Shown here: one piece after another, positions 34,210-44,000 of the stretch
Layout: each line of letters begins with the position of its first letter
Numbering within the stretch: the first letter of the stretch is position 1
Source: Muribaculaceae bacterium
GTDB lineage: Bacteria; Bacteroidota; Bacteroidia; Bacteroidales; Muribaculaceae
DNA length: 52,538 nucleotides
Assembly: GCA_029058745.1 (NCBI GenBank)
Contig: JAIDXM010000041.1
Location: 1 to 52,538 of the forward strand
Direction: 5' to 3'
Made by a program: the position numbers and the translations under genes
Notes under the pieces: model-generated
The model's database searches: none
Told to the model about the DNA's origin: nothing
The model's input: only the letters and a program-made list of their open reading frames with translations

Positions 34210-36907
34210 TCTCTTTTGTTGAGTCAGAGATTGTCTCATTCCGGTCAGCGGGAATCTCGTCCGTCTGGCAGTCGAGAGCGAAGAGGTCGCCTTGCAGGAT
34301 AATAGGCTTGGGTTGGCCATCCTGACCGGATTCCTCCTGGATTTCCGGTTCCGGCTCCGGCTCAGGTTCAGGAGGGAAACGAGTTGGCTCAAGTTCCACT
34401 ACAGACTCGACAGAATATGTGGATATTCTTTTCCCCTTTGCTTTGAAGCTCTTCACTCCAATGAATTCCTCGGCATCGATTTCAACAGCCGGCCTTACGG
34501 AGTCGGCGCCACCGAAAGTCACCTCAATTCTTGGATAGAAAGTATCGGTGAGAAGCATAATCTGCGAAGAAGCGTCAGAGCCCACAAACCTCTGAGGTTT
34601 GGCCGAAGTCTCGAAAGTGAATCTTTTTAGATAAGGGAATCCGAGGGTGCTGTCGAACAGGGCGAGAGTCCACACCTTGTCAGGGTTGAATTTCTCTATT
34701 CTTAGGATATTGTCGTCGTAATGGTTGGAATCAGAGAAGGAAGAAGTGAAGAAGTTTCCGTCCTTGGTAATAATCAGGACAAGGTCGTCTCCTTGGAAAA
34801 TGCCGAGACTCTCACCGCGTCCGTCGTAGTTTAGACGAAGGACATCTCTGTCGAACCAGACTTCGCGCCCACCAAGAGTGCTTGAACCCTTCTCGACGAG
34901 TCTGACATCGTCAATCTGATATTTAGTGACAAGATTGCCGAGAGACTCTTTTCCCTTGATGTCGAGTTGCGCGAAATTGACAATCACTTCTTTCGCTCTT
35001 GGGCGGCGTCCGGATTCATTAGGTTCGTCTTTCAGCACCGCCTTCACAATCTCTGCTTCTCCATTGGGGTTGCAAGTCAGCCATTCCACTCTGGAGCCGG
35101 GGCGCCCTTTCGTAAGATTGTATTCCTTCTCGCGGGTGAGGCCTGTTATGAAGAAACGCTTCTTATAGGAATAGGCGTCTTTTCCTCCATTTCGGTATAT
35201 CACATTGTATATAGTGCGTCTGTCTCCTTTCTTGAAGAGGCCGACATGGATGATTTTCTTTCCGACATACAATTTATCTTGCACCTTTACAAGCTTGTAT
35301 GTTCCGTCGCGATAAATAATCAGTATGTCGTCGATGTCAGAGCAGGTGAAAAGGAATTCATTGTCTTTAAGTGAAGTTCCTAAGAAGCCGCCTGATTTGT
35401 CGAGATATAGCCTTTTGTTAGCTTCCGCCACTTTGGCCGCTTCAATAGAGTCGAAACCCCTAAGCGCGGTGCGTCTTGGGAATGCGTCGCCATACTTTTC
35501 CTTCAGATGGGCAAACCATGCAGACGTGTATTCCGTGATATGGTCGAGGTCGAATTGCAGCCGTTCAATGTCTTTCTCCAAGTTGGCTATGTGCTCGTTT
35601 GCCTTGTCGGAGTTGAATTTCAGGATTCGTCCCATCTTAATTTCCCAGAGTCTGACAATGTCATCGCGAGACACTTCACGGAAGAAGTCTTTTTTGAAAG
35701 GTTCCAGTCTCCGGTCAACGTGCCTGATGGCTTCCTCCATGTCGTGCGCTTGCTCCACTTCGCTGTCTTTGTAAATTCTCTCTTCGATGAAAATCTTCTC
35801 CAGAGATGCGTAAAGGCGAGATTCTCGAGTTTCGGCCAGTTTTATCTCCAACTCCTTGCGGAGGAGATTACGAGTGTTATCGACGGAGAATCTCAGGAGT
35901 TCGCTTACCGACATGAATCGGGGCTTTCGGTCAACAATCACGCAACAGTTTGGGGATATGCTGACTTCACAGTCGGTGAAAGCATAGAGAGCGTCGATTG
36001 CCTTGTCGGAAGAAGTGCCGGGGATTAGATGGACCAGTATTTCTGCAGAAGCGGCGGTATTGTCGTCAACTTTTCTGATTTTGATTTTACCCTTCTCCAT
36101 GGCGGAAAGGATTGAGGAAATCAGAGAGGTTGTTGTTTTTCCGAACGGCAGTTCTGTGATTGCGAGAGTCTTGTTGTCGATTTTCTCGATTTTCGCCCTG
36201 ACTTTTACGCTTCCGCCTCTTGCCCCGTCGTTATATCTTGAGGCGTCGAGCAACCCTCCGGTCTGGAAGTCGGGTAGAAGCTTGAAATCCTCACCGTGCA
36301 GATATGCAATTGCGGCGTCTGTGATTTCGTTGAAATTGTGAGGAAGAATCTTTGAAGAAAGGCCTACGGCGATACCCTCCACACCCTGCGCGAGAAGGAG
36401 AGGAAATTTCACAGGAAGAGTGACAGGTTCCTTTTTTCGACCGTCGTAGGAGGGCGTCCATTCGGTAATTTTAGGGCTGAAGACCGTCTCGAGCGCAAAT
36501 TCGGAGAGCCTTGCCTCGATGTAACGAGGTGCAGCGGCGGAGTCGCCGGTGAGAATGTTTCCCCAGTTGCCCTGTGTGTCAATCAGGAGCTCCTTCTGTC
36601 CGAGTTGGACGAGGGCGTCGCCAATAGAAGCGTCGCCATGCGGGTGATACTGCATGGTGTTTCCGACGATGTTGGCAACCTTGTTAAACCGTCCGTCATC
36701 AAGAGTCTGCATGGAATGCAGGATTCTACGTTGCACAGGTTTAAGGCCGTCTTCGATGTGAGGCACTGCCCGTTCGAGGATGACGTAGCTTGCGTATTCA
36801 AGATACCAGTTCCGGAACATCCCTGAAAGGATGGTCCGTTTCCCGATTGGTTCTTCTGATGTATGATTTTCGGTGATGTTTTCCGTTAGCTCAAAGTCTT
36901 CAGCCAT
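34190..36907 (-). CDS. parC: DNA topoisomerase IV subunit A
   Basis: ParC is the cleavage subunit of topoisomerase IV, which decatenates daughter chromosomes. From ATG 36907 it is 905 residues. The N-terminus KRTILSGMFRNWYLEYASYV and AVPHIEDGLKPVQRRILHSM are the Bacteroidota ParC form rather than GyrA. The catalytic tyrosine is in AAPRYIEARLS (about residue 129). MQYHPHGDASIGDA is the helix alpha-4 region, where Ala is at the position of the usual quinolone-interacting serine; as far as I recall this is normal for the phylum. The C-terminus has a beta-pinwheel region and a low-complexity proline-glutamate run (PPEPEPEPEPE). parE is not in the window. A consensus promoter lies upstream. Confidence 0.93.
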   Translation of the reverse strand: MAEDFELTENITENHTSEEPIGKRTILSGMFRNWYLEYASYVILERAVPHIEDGLKPVQRRILHSMQTLDDGRFNKVANIVGNTMQYHPHGDASIGDALVQLGQKELLIDTQGNWGNILTGDSAAAPRYIEARLSEFALETVFSPKITEWTPSYDGRKKEPVTLPVKFPLLLAQGVEGIAVGLSSKILPHNFNEITDAAIAYLHGEDFKLLPDFQTGGLLDASRYNDGARGGSVKVRAKIEKIDNKTLAITELPFGKTTTSLISSILSAMEKGKIKIRKVDDNTAASAEILVHLIPGTSSDKAIDALYAFTDCEVSISPNCCVIVDRKPRFMSVSELLRFSVDNTRNLLRKELEIKLAETRESRLYASLEKIFIEERIYKDSEVEQAHDMEEAIRHVDRRLEPFKKDFFREVSRDDIVRLWEIKMGRILKFNSDKANEHIANLEKDIERLQFDLDHITEYTSAWFAHLKEKYGDAFPRRTALRGFDSIEAAKVAEANKRLYLDKSGGFLGTSLKDNEFLFTCSDIDDILIIYRDGTYKLVKVQDKLYVGKKIIHVGLFKKGDRRTIYNVIYRNGGKDAYSYKKRFFITGLTREKEYNLTKGRPGSRVEWLTCNPNGEAEIVKAVLKDEPNESGRRPRAKEVIVNFAQLDIKGKESLGNLVTKYQIDDVRLVEKGSSTLGGREVWFDRDVLRLNYDGRGESLGIFQGDDLVLIITKDGNFFTSSFSDSNHYDDNILRIEKFNPDKVWTLALFDSTLGFPYLKRFTFETSAKPQRFVGSDASSQIMLLTDTFYPRIEVTFGGADSVRPAVEIDAEEFIGVKSFKAKGKRISTYSVESVVELEPTRFPPEPEPEPEPEIQEESGQDGQPKPIILQGDLFALDCQTDEIPADRNETISDSTKENDDSQE

Positions 36908-37233
36908 ATTTTTCAATTGGGTGGAATTTTGTGTAAAGTTAGCAAAAAAAAGGAAGACAGCCAAAATAAAAGAGGTGACATATAGTGCCGGAGCTTATGT
37001 CAAGCCTCGTTTACCGAATTAATTTACGAAAAGAGTGGTCGGAAATCCTGATTGCCGCATTTTGATGTTGCCTCGCCGATGCAGATGGCAATACTGATGT
37101 TGCCGCGTCATGGCGCGAACGTGCCAGCGTATCCGGATTAAGGGATAGAGCGCTATGGGTCTTTTTTTTAAACCGGGTGTAGCTGGTTGGATATTATGGG
37201 ATTATGTAAATTGTTTCTTTGAGACAAATCGTT
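36908..37233. other. intergenic region between parC and the thioredoxin-like gene
   Basis: About 325 bp. The left end holds the parC promoter. The middle (37050-37130) has GATGTTGCC twice, 38 bp apart (TTGATGTTGCCTCG and CTGATGTTGCCGCG), with GATTGCCGCA nearby, a short degenerate repeat. No gene, RNA or clear terminator is seen. Confidence 0.4.
36934..36965 (-). promoter_or_regulatory. Bacteroidota-type promoter for parC
   Basis: On the minus strand TTTG (36965-36962), 20 bases, then TAACTTTA (36941-36934), one mismatch from TAnnTTTG. The predicted start is about 20 bases before ATG 36907. Confidence 0.6.
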
Positions 37234-38058
37234 TTATATAGTGGAGTGATTGAGTGCCTTTTCTATGGATGTGTCTTTTAGGATAACGTTGAGATTCTTG
37301 TCGAGGAGGTATAGCGTTGGCATAGTCTGGAATATGTATGTCTCGTTGTCTTCGATGGGGTCGGTCGCGAACCCGGAAATCCAGTTGCCCGGCAGTGAAG
37401 GTTTTGTGATGTTCCAGAGGTCAGTGTCGCCAGAAATATCAATAGCCATGACAGATATTGAATCAGGTAATGGCATAGACTTGAGGGCGTTTAAGGTGGC
37501 TATGCAATGGTCGCAGTCCGGGTCGAAGAAAAGTAGCAGGATGTTATTGCTTGTGCGCGAATCATAAAGGGAAGATGCATTCCCGTCGCAGTCGAGGAAT
37601 TTGAAATCTGCGGCTTTTGAGCCGGGTCTATTCTTCTTTGCCATTTTCAGGCGGTATGCGGCACGTTCCATCTCCGCCTCATCCGGTATGGGCGATGCCA
37701 AGACATCATTCAAAAAAAAGATGTATGTTCCCTCATCTTTAAGATCGGAATCCGGGTCGGCAAGATACCTGTCGGCGAGGTCATATATTAGCAGGAAATT
37801 ATCCGGAATGGAAGAAGCCTTGTCCAAAAGATCCTTTATAGCCTTTTCTTTAGATGGCTCACTGTCAGGGAGCCCCTTTATGAACTCAACGAACAGAGAG
37901 TCGGCATCGAGAGCGGCATGGAGCGGCTTGTCAATGATTTCGAAAAGATTAGGCGCACCATGCGAGCTGGAAGCATAGGTGGCGGCAGAGGGAAAGGCGA
38001 TGTAAACTGACAGGGCCGCTATTAACGCTTTGAGTGCGGAATTAAGAAATGGAGACAT
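37234..38058 (-). CDS. secreted thioredoxin-like protein (DUF5106-type)
   Basis: A 274-residue protein with an N-terminal hydrophobic signal (LIAALSVYIAFPSAATYA). An all-helical region (~35-150) precedes a thioredoxin-like domain (~150-274) that has ILLLFFDPDCDHCIATLNAL, where CDHC is the redox motif, and TMPTLYLLDKNLNVIL, which holds the cis-proline. This layout matches Bacteroidetes proteins annotated with an N-terminal DUF5106 and TlpA-like domain. A periplasmic disulfide or peroxide role is likely from the motif. It is alone on its strand, between tRNA-Leu and parC. Confidence 0.75.
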   Translation of the reverse strand: MSPFLNSALKALIAALSVYIAFPSAATYASSSHGAPNLFEIIDKPLHAALDADSLFVEFIKGLPDSEPSKEKAIKDLLDKASSIPDNFLLIYDLADRYLADPDSDLKDEGTYIFFLNDVLASPIPDEAEMERAAYRLKMAKKNRPGSKAADFKFLDCDGNASSLYDSRTSNNILLLFFDPDCDHCIATLNALKSMPLPDSISVMAIDISGDTDLWNITKPSLPGNWISGFATDPIEDNETYIFQTMPTLYLLDKNLNVILKDTSIEKALNHSTI

Positions 38059-38119
38059 ATTAATCTGTGTAATAGATTGAACGCATCAGGGAGATGGATA
38101 ATCACTCGGTTACAAGACG

Positions 38120-38154
38120 AAACAGGAGCGTAACCATTCAGCACGCTCCTGTTT
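38120..38154 (-). terminator. hairpin after tRNA-Leu
   Basis: A 12-bp stem, AAACAGGAGCGT (38120-38131) with ACGCTCCTGTTT (38143-38154), lies just past the tRNA 3' end in its direction of transcription. The T run after it is weak. Confidence 0.6.
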
Positions 38155-38158
38155 GATG

Positions 38159-38239
38159 TGCGCACGAAGGGACTCGAACCCCCACGTCGTGAGACACCAG
38201 ATCCTAAGTCTGGCGCGGCTACCATTACGCCACGTGCGC
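38159..38239 (-). tRNA. tRNA-Leu (anticodon UAG)
   Basis: Read on the minus strand the molecule has a 7-bp acceptor stem (GCGCACG with CGTGCGC), a D arm with GTAATGGTAGCC, the anticodon stem CCAGA/TCTGG around loop CTTAGGA (anticodon TAG), a long variable arm as in class II tRNAs, and a T arm with GGTTCGAGTCC. The variable arm and anticodon agree on leucine, reading CUA and CUG-type codons. CCA is not encoded. A consensus promoter lies directly upstream. Confidence 0.95.
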
Positions 38240-38250
38240 GAAATCGGATG

Positions 38251-38282
38251 CAAAATTAGTGATAAATTTTCAAACATGCAAA
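38251..38282 (-). promoter_or_regulatory. Bacteroidota-type promoter for tRNA-Leu
   Basis: On the minus strand TTTG (38282-38279), 20 bases, then TAATTTTG (38258-38251), a full consensus match. It starts RNA a few bases before the mature 5' end at 38239. Confidence 0.75.
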
Positions 38283-38386
38283 TTTGGGAAGCATCTTCTT
38301 GTGAATTTTTTTTAAAGATGAGAAGAGAGGACCATTGCGACAGTGTTGTCATGGGGAATCGGAATCCGACAATCGTCAATGCCTGC

Positions 38387-39067
38387 TCACCATTCGTAGG
38401 CGACTGAAGCTCCGAATCCGTTCAGGGTAATATTACGGTCCCAAGAATTCCAATAATTGGAAGTCAGGAGTTTATAGTTAAGCCCTATATCCACCGCCTG
38501 CTTTGGATTTTTTGAGTTTGTCGGTATTCTGATTCCGATGGAAGGATGGAGATAGAAATACTGCTGGTTGGTAAGATAGCCGTTTCCGATTTCGATATAT
38601 TTGTTGCTAAGCAAGAATGAGCAACCGACTTTGAGGTCGATGAAAAATGAAGCCGACGACGTGTTTCCAAGCGTGAATCTGAAGTCGGTGAAAAGAGGCA
38701 TCATCGCGGCCGTTGTTGTAGATGAATGATTGAAATCGAATCCAGAAGCCCGTTGCCAGTTGCCCCAATTGTCATTGTGATGTGCAAAAAGGACATCTAC
38801 CCCCAGCCCGACACCCATAAAGAACCAGTTTGAGTATTGAAATCCCTGAGAAGTCGAGATTTCGAAGAAGTCTGAATTGTAGGTTCCGACAGTTTTGTTG
38901 TAGCCGGCTTCGACAAGGCCTTTATATTTCATCGACCCGGAAAGGGCGGGAGAAATCAGGGACGGAAGCCTGTTTGCGATTTCATAGTATTGAGCATTGG
39001 CCTGCGTCAAAGGGAGAGAAGTCATCAAAGCCAACAGACAACCCTTAATAATAGTAGTTATTCTCAT
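38387..39067 (-). CDS. outer-membrane beta-barrel protein
   Basis: A 226-residue protein with a signal peptide (KGCLLALMTSLPLTQANAQ). The mature part has the alternating aromatic and glycine pattern of an eight-stranded barrel (WFFMGVGLGVDVLF, FTDFRFTLGN, FIDLKVGCSFLL, LHPSIGIRIP), ending in the outer-membrane signature GFGASVAYEW. I cannot name a family or a ligand. It is transcribed towards the tRNA and diverges from the sigma factor gene. Confidence 0.7.
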   Translation of the reverse strand: MRITTIIKGCLLALMTSLPLTQANAQYYEIANRLPSLISPALSGSMKYKGLVEAGYNKTVGTYNSDFFEISTSQGFQYSNWFFMGVGLGVDVLFAHHNDNWGNWQRASGFDFNHSSTTTAAMMPLFTDFRFTLGNTSSASFFIDLKVGCSFLLSNKYIEIGNGYLTNQQYFYLHPSIGIRIPTNSKNPKQAVDIGLNYKLLTSNYWNSWDRNITLNGFGASVAYEW

Positions 39068-39259
39068 ATCAAGGATATTTAATGATTTGTATGTCAGTAT
39101 AACAAAAGAGACATATGCAATGTTTGAGAATACGGGTCAAGTGTCGGAGGAATCACATTGCAATCGCGACAATATGTTAAATTAAGTTATATGGGAGATT
39201 GAGTTGTGTGTAATCCGGATAATCTTTAGTAACTTTACAAATAACTTCATAAAACGACG

Positions 39260-39814
39260 ATGGCCTACACCCCCCCTATAGACGAGAAAGAACTTGTGAG
39301 ACAGTTGCAGAATCCAGCGACAGCGCGTCCTGCATTCAACGAACTTCTCAAGGCATATTCACAGCCGGTGTATTGGCAGATAAGAAAGATGGTGGTGAAT
39401 CATGATGATGCCAACGACCTTGTGCAGAATGTGTTTATAAAGGCCTGGAATAATCTACGCAACTTCCGAGGCGATGCAAAGCTATCGACGTGGCTGTTCA
39501 AGATAGCCATCAACGAGTCGATAAACTTTATAAACAAGGAGAGGCAGCGTCTTCAGCTGAGTGAGGATGCCGACGATTCGTTCCTGCTCAACAATATAGA
39601 GGCCGACACATATTTTGATGGCGACGAGTTGAAGCGCGAATTGCTTGATGCAGTGTCCCGTCTTCCGGAGAAGCAGCGGCTTGTGTTCAATATGCGTTAT
39701 TTCGATGAGATGAAATATGAGGATATGTCGGAAGTGCTTGGCACATCAGTGGGGGCGCTCAAGGCGAGTTATCACCATGCCGTCAAGAAAGTGACAGAGT
39801 CTCTGCTGGCTTAG
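39260..39814 (+). CDS. ECF-type RNA polymerase sigma factor
   Basis: A 184-residue sigma-70 family (ECF) factor. Region 2 is at about residues 22-90 (HDDANDLVQNVFIKAWNNLRNFRGDAKLSTWLFKIAIN, quoted in parts: DLVQNVFIKAW and STWLFKIAIN). Region 4 is at ~125-180 (LPEKQRLVFNMRYFDEMKYEDMSEVLG, with GTSVGALKASYHHAVKK as the DNA-binding helix pair). It is followed by a terminator, then a single-pass membrane protein and a Spy-like protein, an order recalled from other Bacteroidales. A TAACTTTA box at 39230-39237 may be the -7 element. Confidence 0.92.
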   Translation: MAYTPPIDEKELVRQLQNPATARPAFNELLKAYSQPVYWQIRKMVVNHDDANDLVQNVFIKAWNNLRNFRGDAKLSTWLFKIAINESINFINKERQRLQLSEDADDSFLLNNIEADTYFDGDELKRELLDAVSRLPEKQRLVFNMRYFDEMKYEDMSEVLGTSVGALKASYHHAVKKVTESLLA

Positions 39815-39865
39815 TCGGCCACCAAAGACGATAAGGTGTGGGCTAAGATGTGAGGCCGAAAAGAA

Positions 39866-39902
39866 AGCGGCCCCCGATTCACATCGACGGCCGCTGTTTT
39901 TT
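39866..39902 (+). terminator. terminator after the ECF sigma gene
   Basis: Stem AGCGGCC (39866-39872) with GGCCGCT (39889-39895) and a following run of six T. It lies 50 bp past the sigma stop, so some transcripts should end before the next gene. Confidence 0.85.
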
Positions 39903-40074
39903 CCATAATACTTTTTCGAACTAACCTAACATCATGAAACGATTTTCTTTACGATAATATAACATCATGCGTCTGGATTTTGTTCGAAAAGGGGTGAAAA
40001 AAATTTTTGAAAAAAATTATACATGTTTTAAACTTCCCGTCATCCTAAGTGTCCTTATTTAAAAGGAAAACGAC

Positions 40075-40542
40075 ATGCGAAAAGAAGAACAGTTGATAGA
40101 AAAATATGGAAGGGATTCCGGCTACCGGGTTCCGGAAGGGTATTTCGAGGCCCTCAATAGCAAAATAATGGCCGATTTGCCTCCATATCCAGAGGCGGAG
40201 AAGACTGTGCCAATGTCGTTGTGGCAACGAATCAAGCCATATGCCTATCTTGCCGCCATGTTTGCAGGGATATGGGCTATGATGAACGTATTCCATAGGA
40301 TATCATCGCCGGAAACACTTAACCTCGACAATCCTCCAGCCGCCATAGCGTCAGCCATGGAGCTTGAGACAGACGATTATGTGCGTTACATCTCGGTTGA
40401 GAATGATTATGCATTAGAGAGGGAAGTGAGCGAGAGCTACAGTTCAATTGATGAGTTTGAGGCAGATTTCGGATATAATCTGAAGCCGGAGTTTGAAACA
40501 CTTGAGATTCCCGTGGCGACATTGTCGGAGAAACCTGTGTAA
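40075..40542 (+). CDS. single-pass membrane protein, candidate anti-sigma-like
   Basis: A 155-residue protein. A charged, cytosolic-looking N-terminus (about 1-48, with RVPEGYFEALNSKIMADLPPYP) is followed by one hydrophobic segment (about 55-73, YAYLAAMFAGIWAMMNVF) and a periplasmic acidic C-terminus. The N-terminal motif VPEGYFE recurs in Bacteroidetes proteins that follow ECF sigma genes, as I recall. With no zinc-binding anti-sigma motif visible, an anti-sigma role is inferred from topology and position only. The Spy-like gene starts 29 bp downstream. Confidence 0.6.
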   Translation: MRKEEQLIEKYGRDSGYRVPEGYFEALNSKIMADLPPYPEAEKTVPMSLWQRIKPYAYLAAMFAGIWAMMNVFHRISSPETLNLDNPPAAIASAMELETDDYVRYISVENDYALEREVSESYSSIDEFEADFGYNLKPEFETLEIPVATLSEKPV

Positions 40543-40571
40543 TTATGTAAAACGAAAAAGAATAGGCAAAG

Positions 40572-41042
40572 ATGATAAAGAAGGTATTTCTGATAATAAT
40601 ATTGTCAGTGTGTGGAGTGATGGCAGTTTCCGCACAAGGGAAGGACGGCATGGACCGGAAACAGATGATGAAGGAGCTTCAGGAGTTCAAGATGAAGTTC
40701 CTTGCGCAAGAGATGGAGTTGAGGGAAGACCAGCAGGCGAAGTTTTTCGAGCTTTACAACGAGATGAGCGTAAAGCGTAGAGACTGTATGAGAGCCGCAT
40801 GGAGGATGGAGCGCAAGGTGAAGAAAGCATCAGACGCCACAGAGGCAGACTATCAGGCTGCGGCTGAAGCCATGAACAAAGCGAAGTCGGAAGATGTTGC
40901 AATAGAAAAGAGTTACGATGAGAAGTTCTCAGAGTTTCTCTCGCCGAAGCAGATTTACAAGATGAAGGCCGCAGAGCAGGAGTTCCGGAACAAGATGTCG
41001 GAGATGCGCAACAAGAAAGCAAAACATCCCACTAAACTATGA
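40572..41042 (+). CDS. Spy/CpxP-like periplasmic protein
   Basis: A 156-residue exported protein with signal peptide (VFLIIILSVCGVMAVSAQ). The mature part is almost all helix and rich in Lys, Glu, Met and Gln. The segment LREDQQAKFFELYNEMSVKRR and the later FLSPKQIYKMKAAEQEFR resemble the LTxxQ-type repeats of Spy/CpxP proteins, which bind unfolded envelope proteins or metals. It lies seven bases before the alpha-2-macroglobulin gene and 29 bp after the membrane protein, so all three are likely one transcript. Confidence 0.75.
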   Translation: MIKKVFLIIILSVCGVMAVSAQGKDGMDRKQMMKELQEFKMKFLAQEMELREDQQAKFFELYNEMSVKRRDCMRAAWRMERKVKKASDATEADYQAAAEAMNKAKSEDVAIEKSYDEKFSEFLSPKQIYKMKAAEQEFRNKMSEMRNKKAKHPTKL

Positions 41043-41049
41043 TAGGATT

Positions 41050-44000
41050 ATGGTGACAGAAAGATTCAATCCAATCAAGAAGGCTGCCTCAATAGCAGCC
41101 TTCTTGATTATAAGCCTCTTTAGTGGAGAGATGGCGCAGGCCATTACTCATATGGAGGTTGAGTCGCAGAAGGCGAAAGTCAGAAGTGAAGTGAAAAGAG
41201 AAAATAGGCATGTGAAAGAGAGGTCAACATTTGAGACGCCGGACTTCGCGTTTCCGGCAACAGTAGAGCAGGATGCGTTGCCCGTGTATAAAAAGGCGAT
41301 GGCTGAAGGTAACGGTCTTGAGGCATTGCGGGCGGCCATGCAGATAATAGTGGCACGAAGCATGGTTTCGAAGACGAGTTTCATGGAAAACGCGCATATG
41401 CTTGATTCAATGAGCCGAGAATTGCCTCAGCCATATGCGGGGCTGTCGTCACTTCTTGCGGCCAATCTATATGGGGCTTTGTATGATAGTCAGAGTTGGG
41501 TGTTCAATCAGCGCACGTTGCCCCTTGACAGCTATCCTGAAGATCCGTTTAGTTGGAGCCGCGACCATTTTGCCAAGAAAGTGATGGAGCTTGTGTCACA
41601 GGCCAATAAAGGGAGAGATGTGGCCAAAGAGTCACCTATCCCGACACTTGCTCCATTGCTCGATAATACAGAGATGGCAGAAAGGGAAGGTCTGACGGTA
41701 TGGGATTTCATGGTCTATAATGAGGCCGCGCAGTTGTCGAGATTCTGTGTGGATGGAAATGGCGGAGTAATCCCATTCTACAAGGAATCCGTAAGCATGT
41801 CATCATCGACAGAGACCGGAAAGTGTTTTGAGGAGAGAGACCGCCTGATAACCGGACTCTACGAGTATAGGGTAAAGGCCGGAACCAAGTCACCACTCGC
41901 AGTGGCGATATGTGAGAAGTCGGAGATAATGCCGGAGGACGAGCGAGCCGGCTTCCTGAAGGGATGGTATTATAAGTTGAAAGAGGATGTGTCAGGAGGA
42001 GTGATACTCGACAGATGGTATCGCGCCTCGGAAGGATTCGACAGGCAATCAGACGACATCCGGGAAATATATGAGTGCATGAAAGAATGGATATCAAGGT
42101 ATCCCCGGGAGACGTGGTCGGAGATTGTCAGATATGATATTTCGGCCATTTCCAAAAAGAATGCCACCCTTTCCCTTCCATTGTCGGTATTGCCGGAAAT
42201 GCCTTTGAAGGGCAGTCTTAAGCTTGGAAATATGACAGAGGCATATGTGCTTCTATATAAAATTCCTGAGGAATCGGTGGCCGTAAACTCCCTTGTACGT
42301 AAAGATTTTCCCGGCAAATGCCGTCTTGTAAAATCGATAAAGGTGGAGAAGAGAGGGGAGGTTCCGTTTTCGGAAGAGGCGGAAATCGAACTGCCGTCCC
42401 TATCCCCCGGCTATTATGTGGCTATTCCGTCAGCCACGCCACGTTTGTCATCCACCTGGAAGCGGGATGTGGGAGAGTGGCAACTGAACATTATATCAGT
42501 GAGCGATATAGCGATTATATCTTCAGGCAACAGAGAGGAGAAAGGGTCATCGAGAGTATATGTTGTCGATGCCCGCACACAGCGACCGTTGTCCGGAGCC
42601 GAGGTCTGTATATACGAAGACCGCAACAGCGGGAAGAGGCTTGTGAGCCGAGGATACACAGATGAGAAGGGGAGTTACCCGACCCCATCAGGCAACCATA
42701 GGGTCAGGGCGTCATATAGAGGGAATGTAGCGTGGCGATGGGATGATTCCCATTTATACAAGCGGGAAGATAAGGTGGAAGAGATTGTGAAACTGCTGAC
42801 CGACCTGTCGATTTACAAGCCAGGAGAAAGAGTCCGGTTCGCTCTTGTCGGGTGGGAACGGAAATCCCATCAGAACAGCCTGCTGAAGCATAGAGATGTG
42901 AGAGTCGTGATGCGTGACGCCAACTATAATCCGATAGACACTTTAAAGCTGACGACCGACACGAACGGCAGAAGTGAAGGCATGTTCCGAATTCCGGAAT
43001 CGGGGTTGTTGGGGGTCTATTCGCTTGTGGCGTCATTTGAGGGAGAATCAGAGTCAATATCCGGACGTTGTATGTTCCAGGTGGCGGAATACAAGTCTCC
43101 GGGATTCTTTGTCGAACTTGAATCAGAAGCCGGGACGGCATTCAACTGTGGGGAAATGGCCAGATTCAAAGGAATAGTAAAGACATATTCCGGGATGCCC
43201 CTCGGAGATTCCGAGATAAGCTACAATGTCAAATGGGAACCATGGTGGCTTTGGTGGCGAAGAGGCTATGAGAGCGCATCATATGGAGGGACGATGAGAA
43301 GCGGAAGCGACGGGAAGTTTGAGATAGAGCTACCGACGGCCAATCTTAAAGGGACCCGATTTGAACACGGGATATTCACGCTCTCGGTGTCGGCGGTGTC
43401 GCCCTCAGGGGAGAGCCAGAACGCGCCGGATATTCGATTCACACTCGGCGACGGAACTACGGTCAGGCCGTCTATACCTGAAAGGGAGATGGTTTCCGGT
43501 GATTCAATAAGGTTCAGAGTGCCGGTATATGATATGCTCGACCATCCGGTGGTCAGGGACGTTGACTATTCAGTAGTGAATCTCGATAGCGAAAAGGAAG
43601 TCATTTCCGGAACGTTCAGAAGTCCGGAACTTGTGATTGCCGGGGCGTTGATGCCATCGTCACGCTATCGTCTTACATTCAATCTGCCGGGCGATACGGT
43701 CAAGACCACGTCTGAGGTCGCCGTCTATCGCGCCGGGGATGAGAGGCCACCGTATGAAACGGAGTTGTGGGTTCCCGAAAGAAGGGTAGTATGCGGAACA
43801 GACGCAGACAGTGTCAGAATAGATGCAGGCAGCGGCTATCCCGGCAGCTGGATACTTTGTGAGGTATCTGACGAGAACGGGATACTAAGGCGAGAGTGGC
43901 GAGAGGCCGATGGACGCAATATATCCTTAGATGTGAAAACTCCCGCGAAGAACAGCCGTGTATGGGTTACTTTGAGTGGGATGCATAATCTTTCCCAGAA

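Noticed and set aside
39966..40061. A 31-codon frame before the membrane-protein gene
   Set aside because: It crosses the AT-rich leader with a lysine-rich, low-quality sequence and has no supporting feature.
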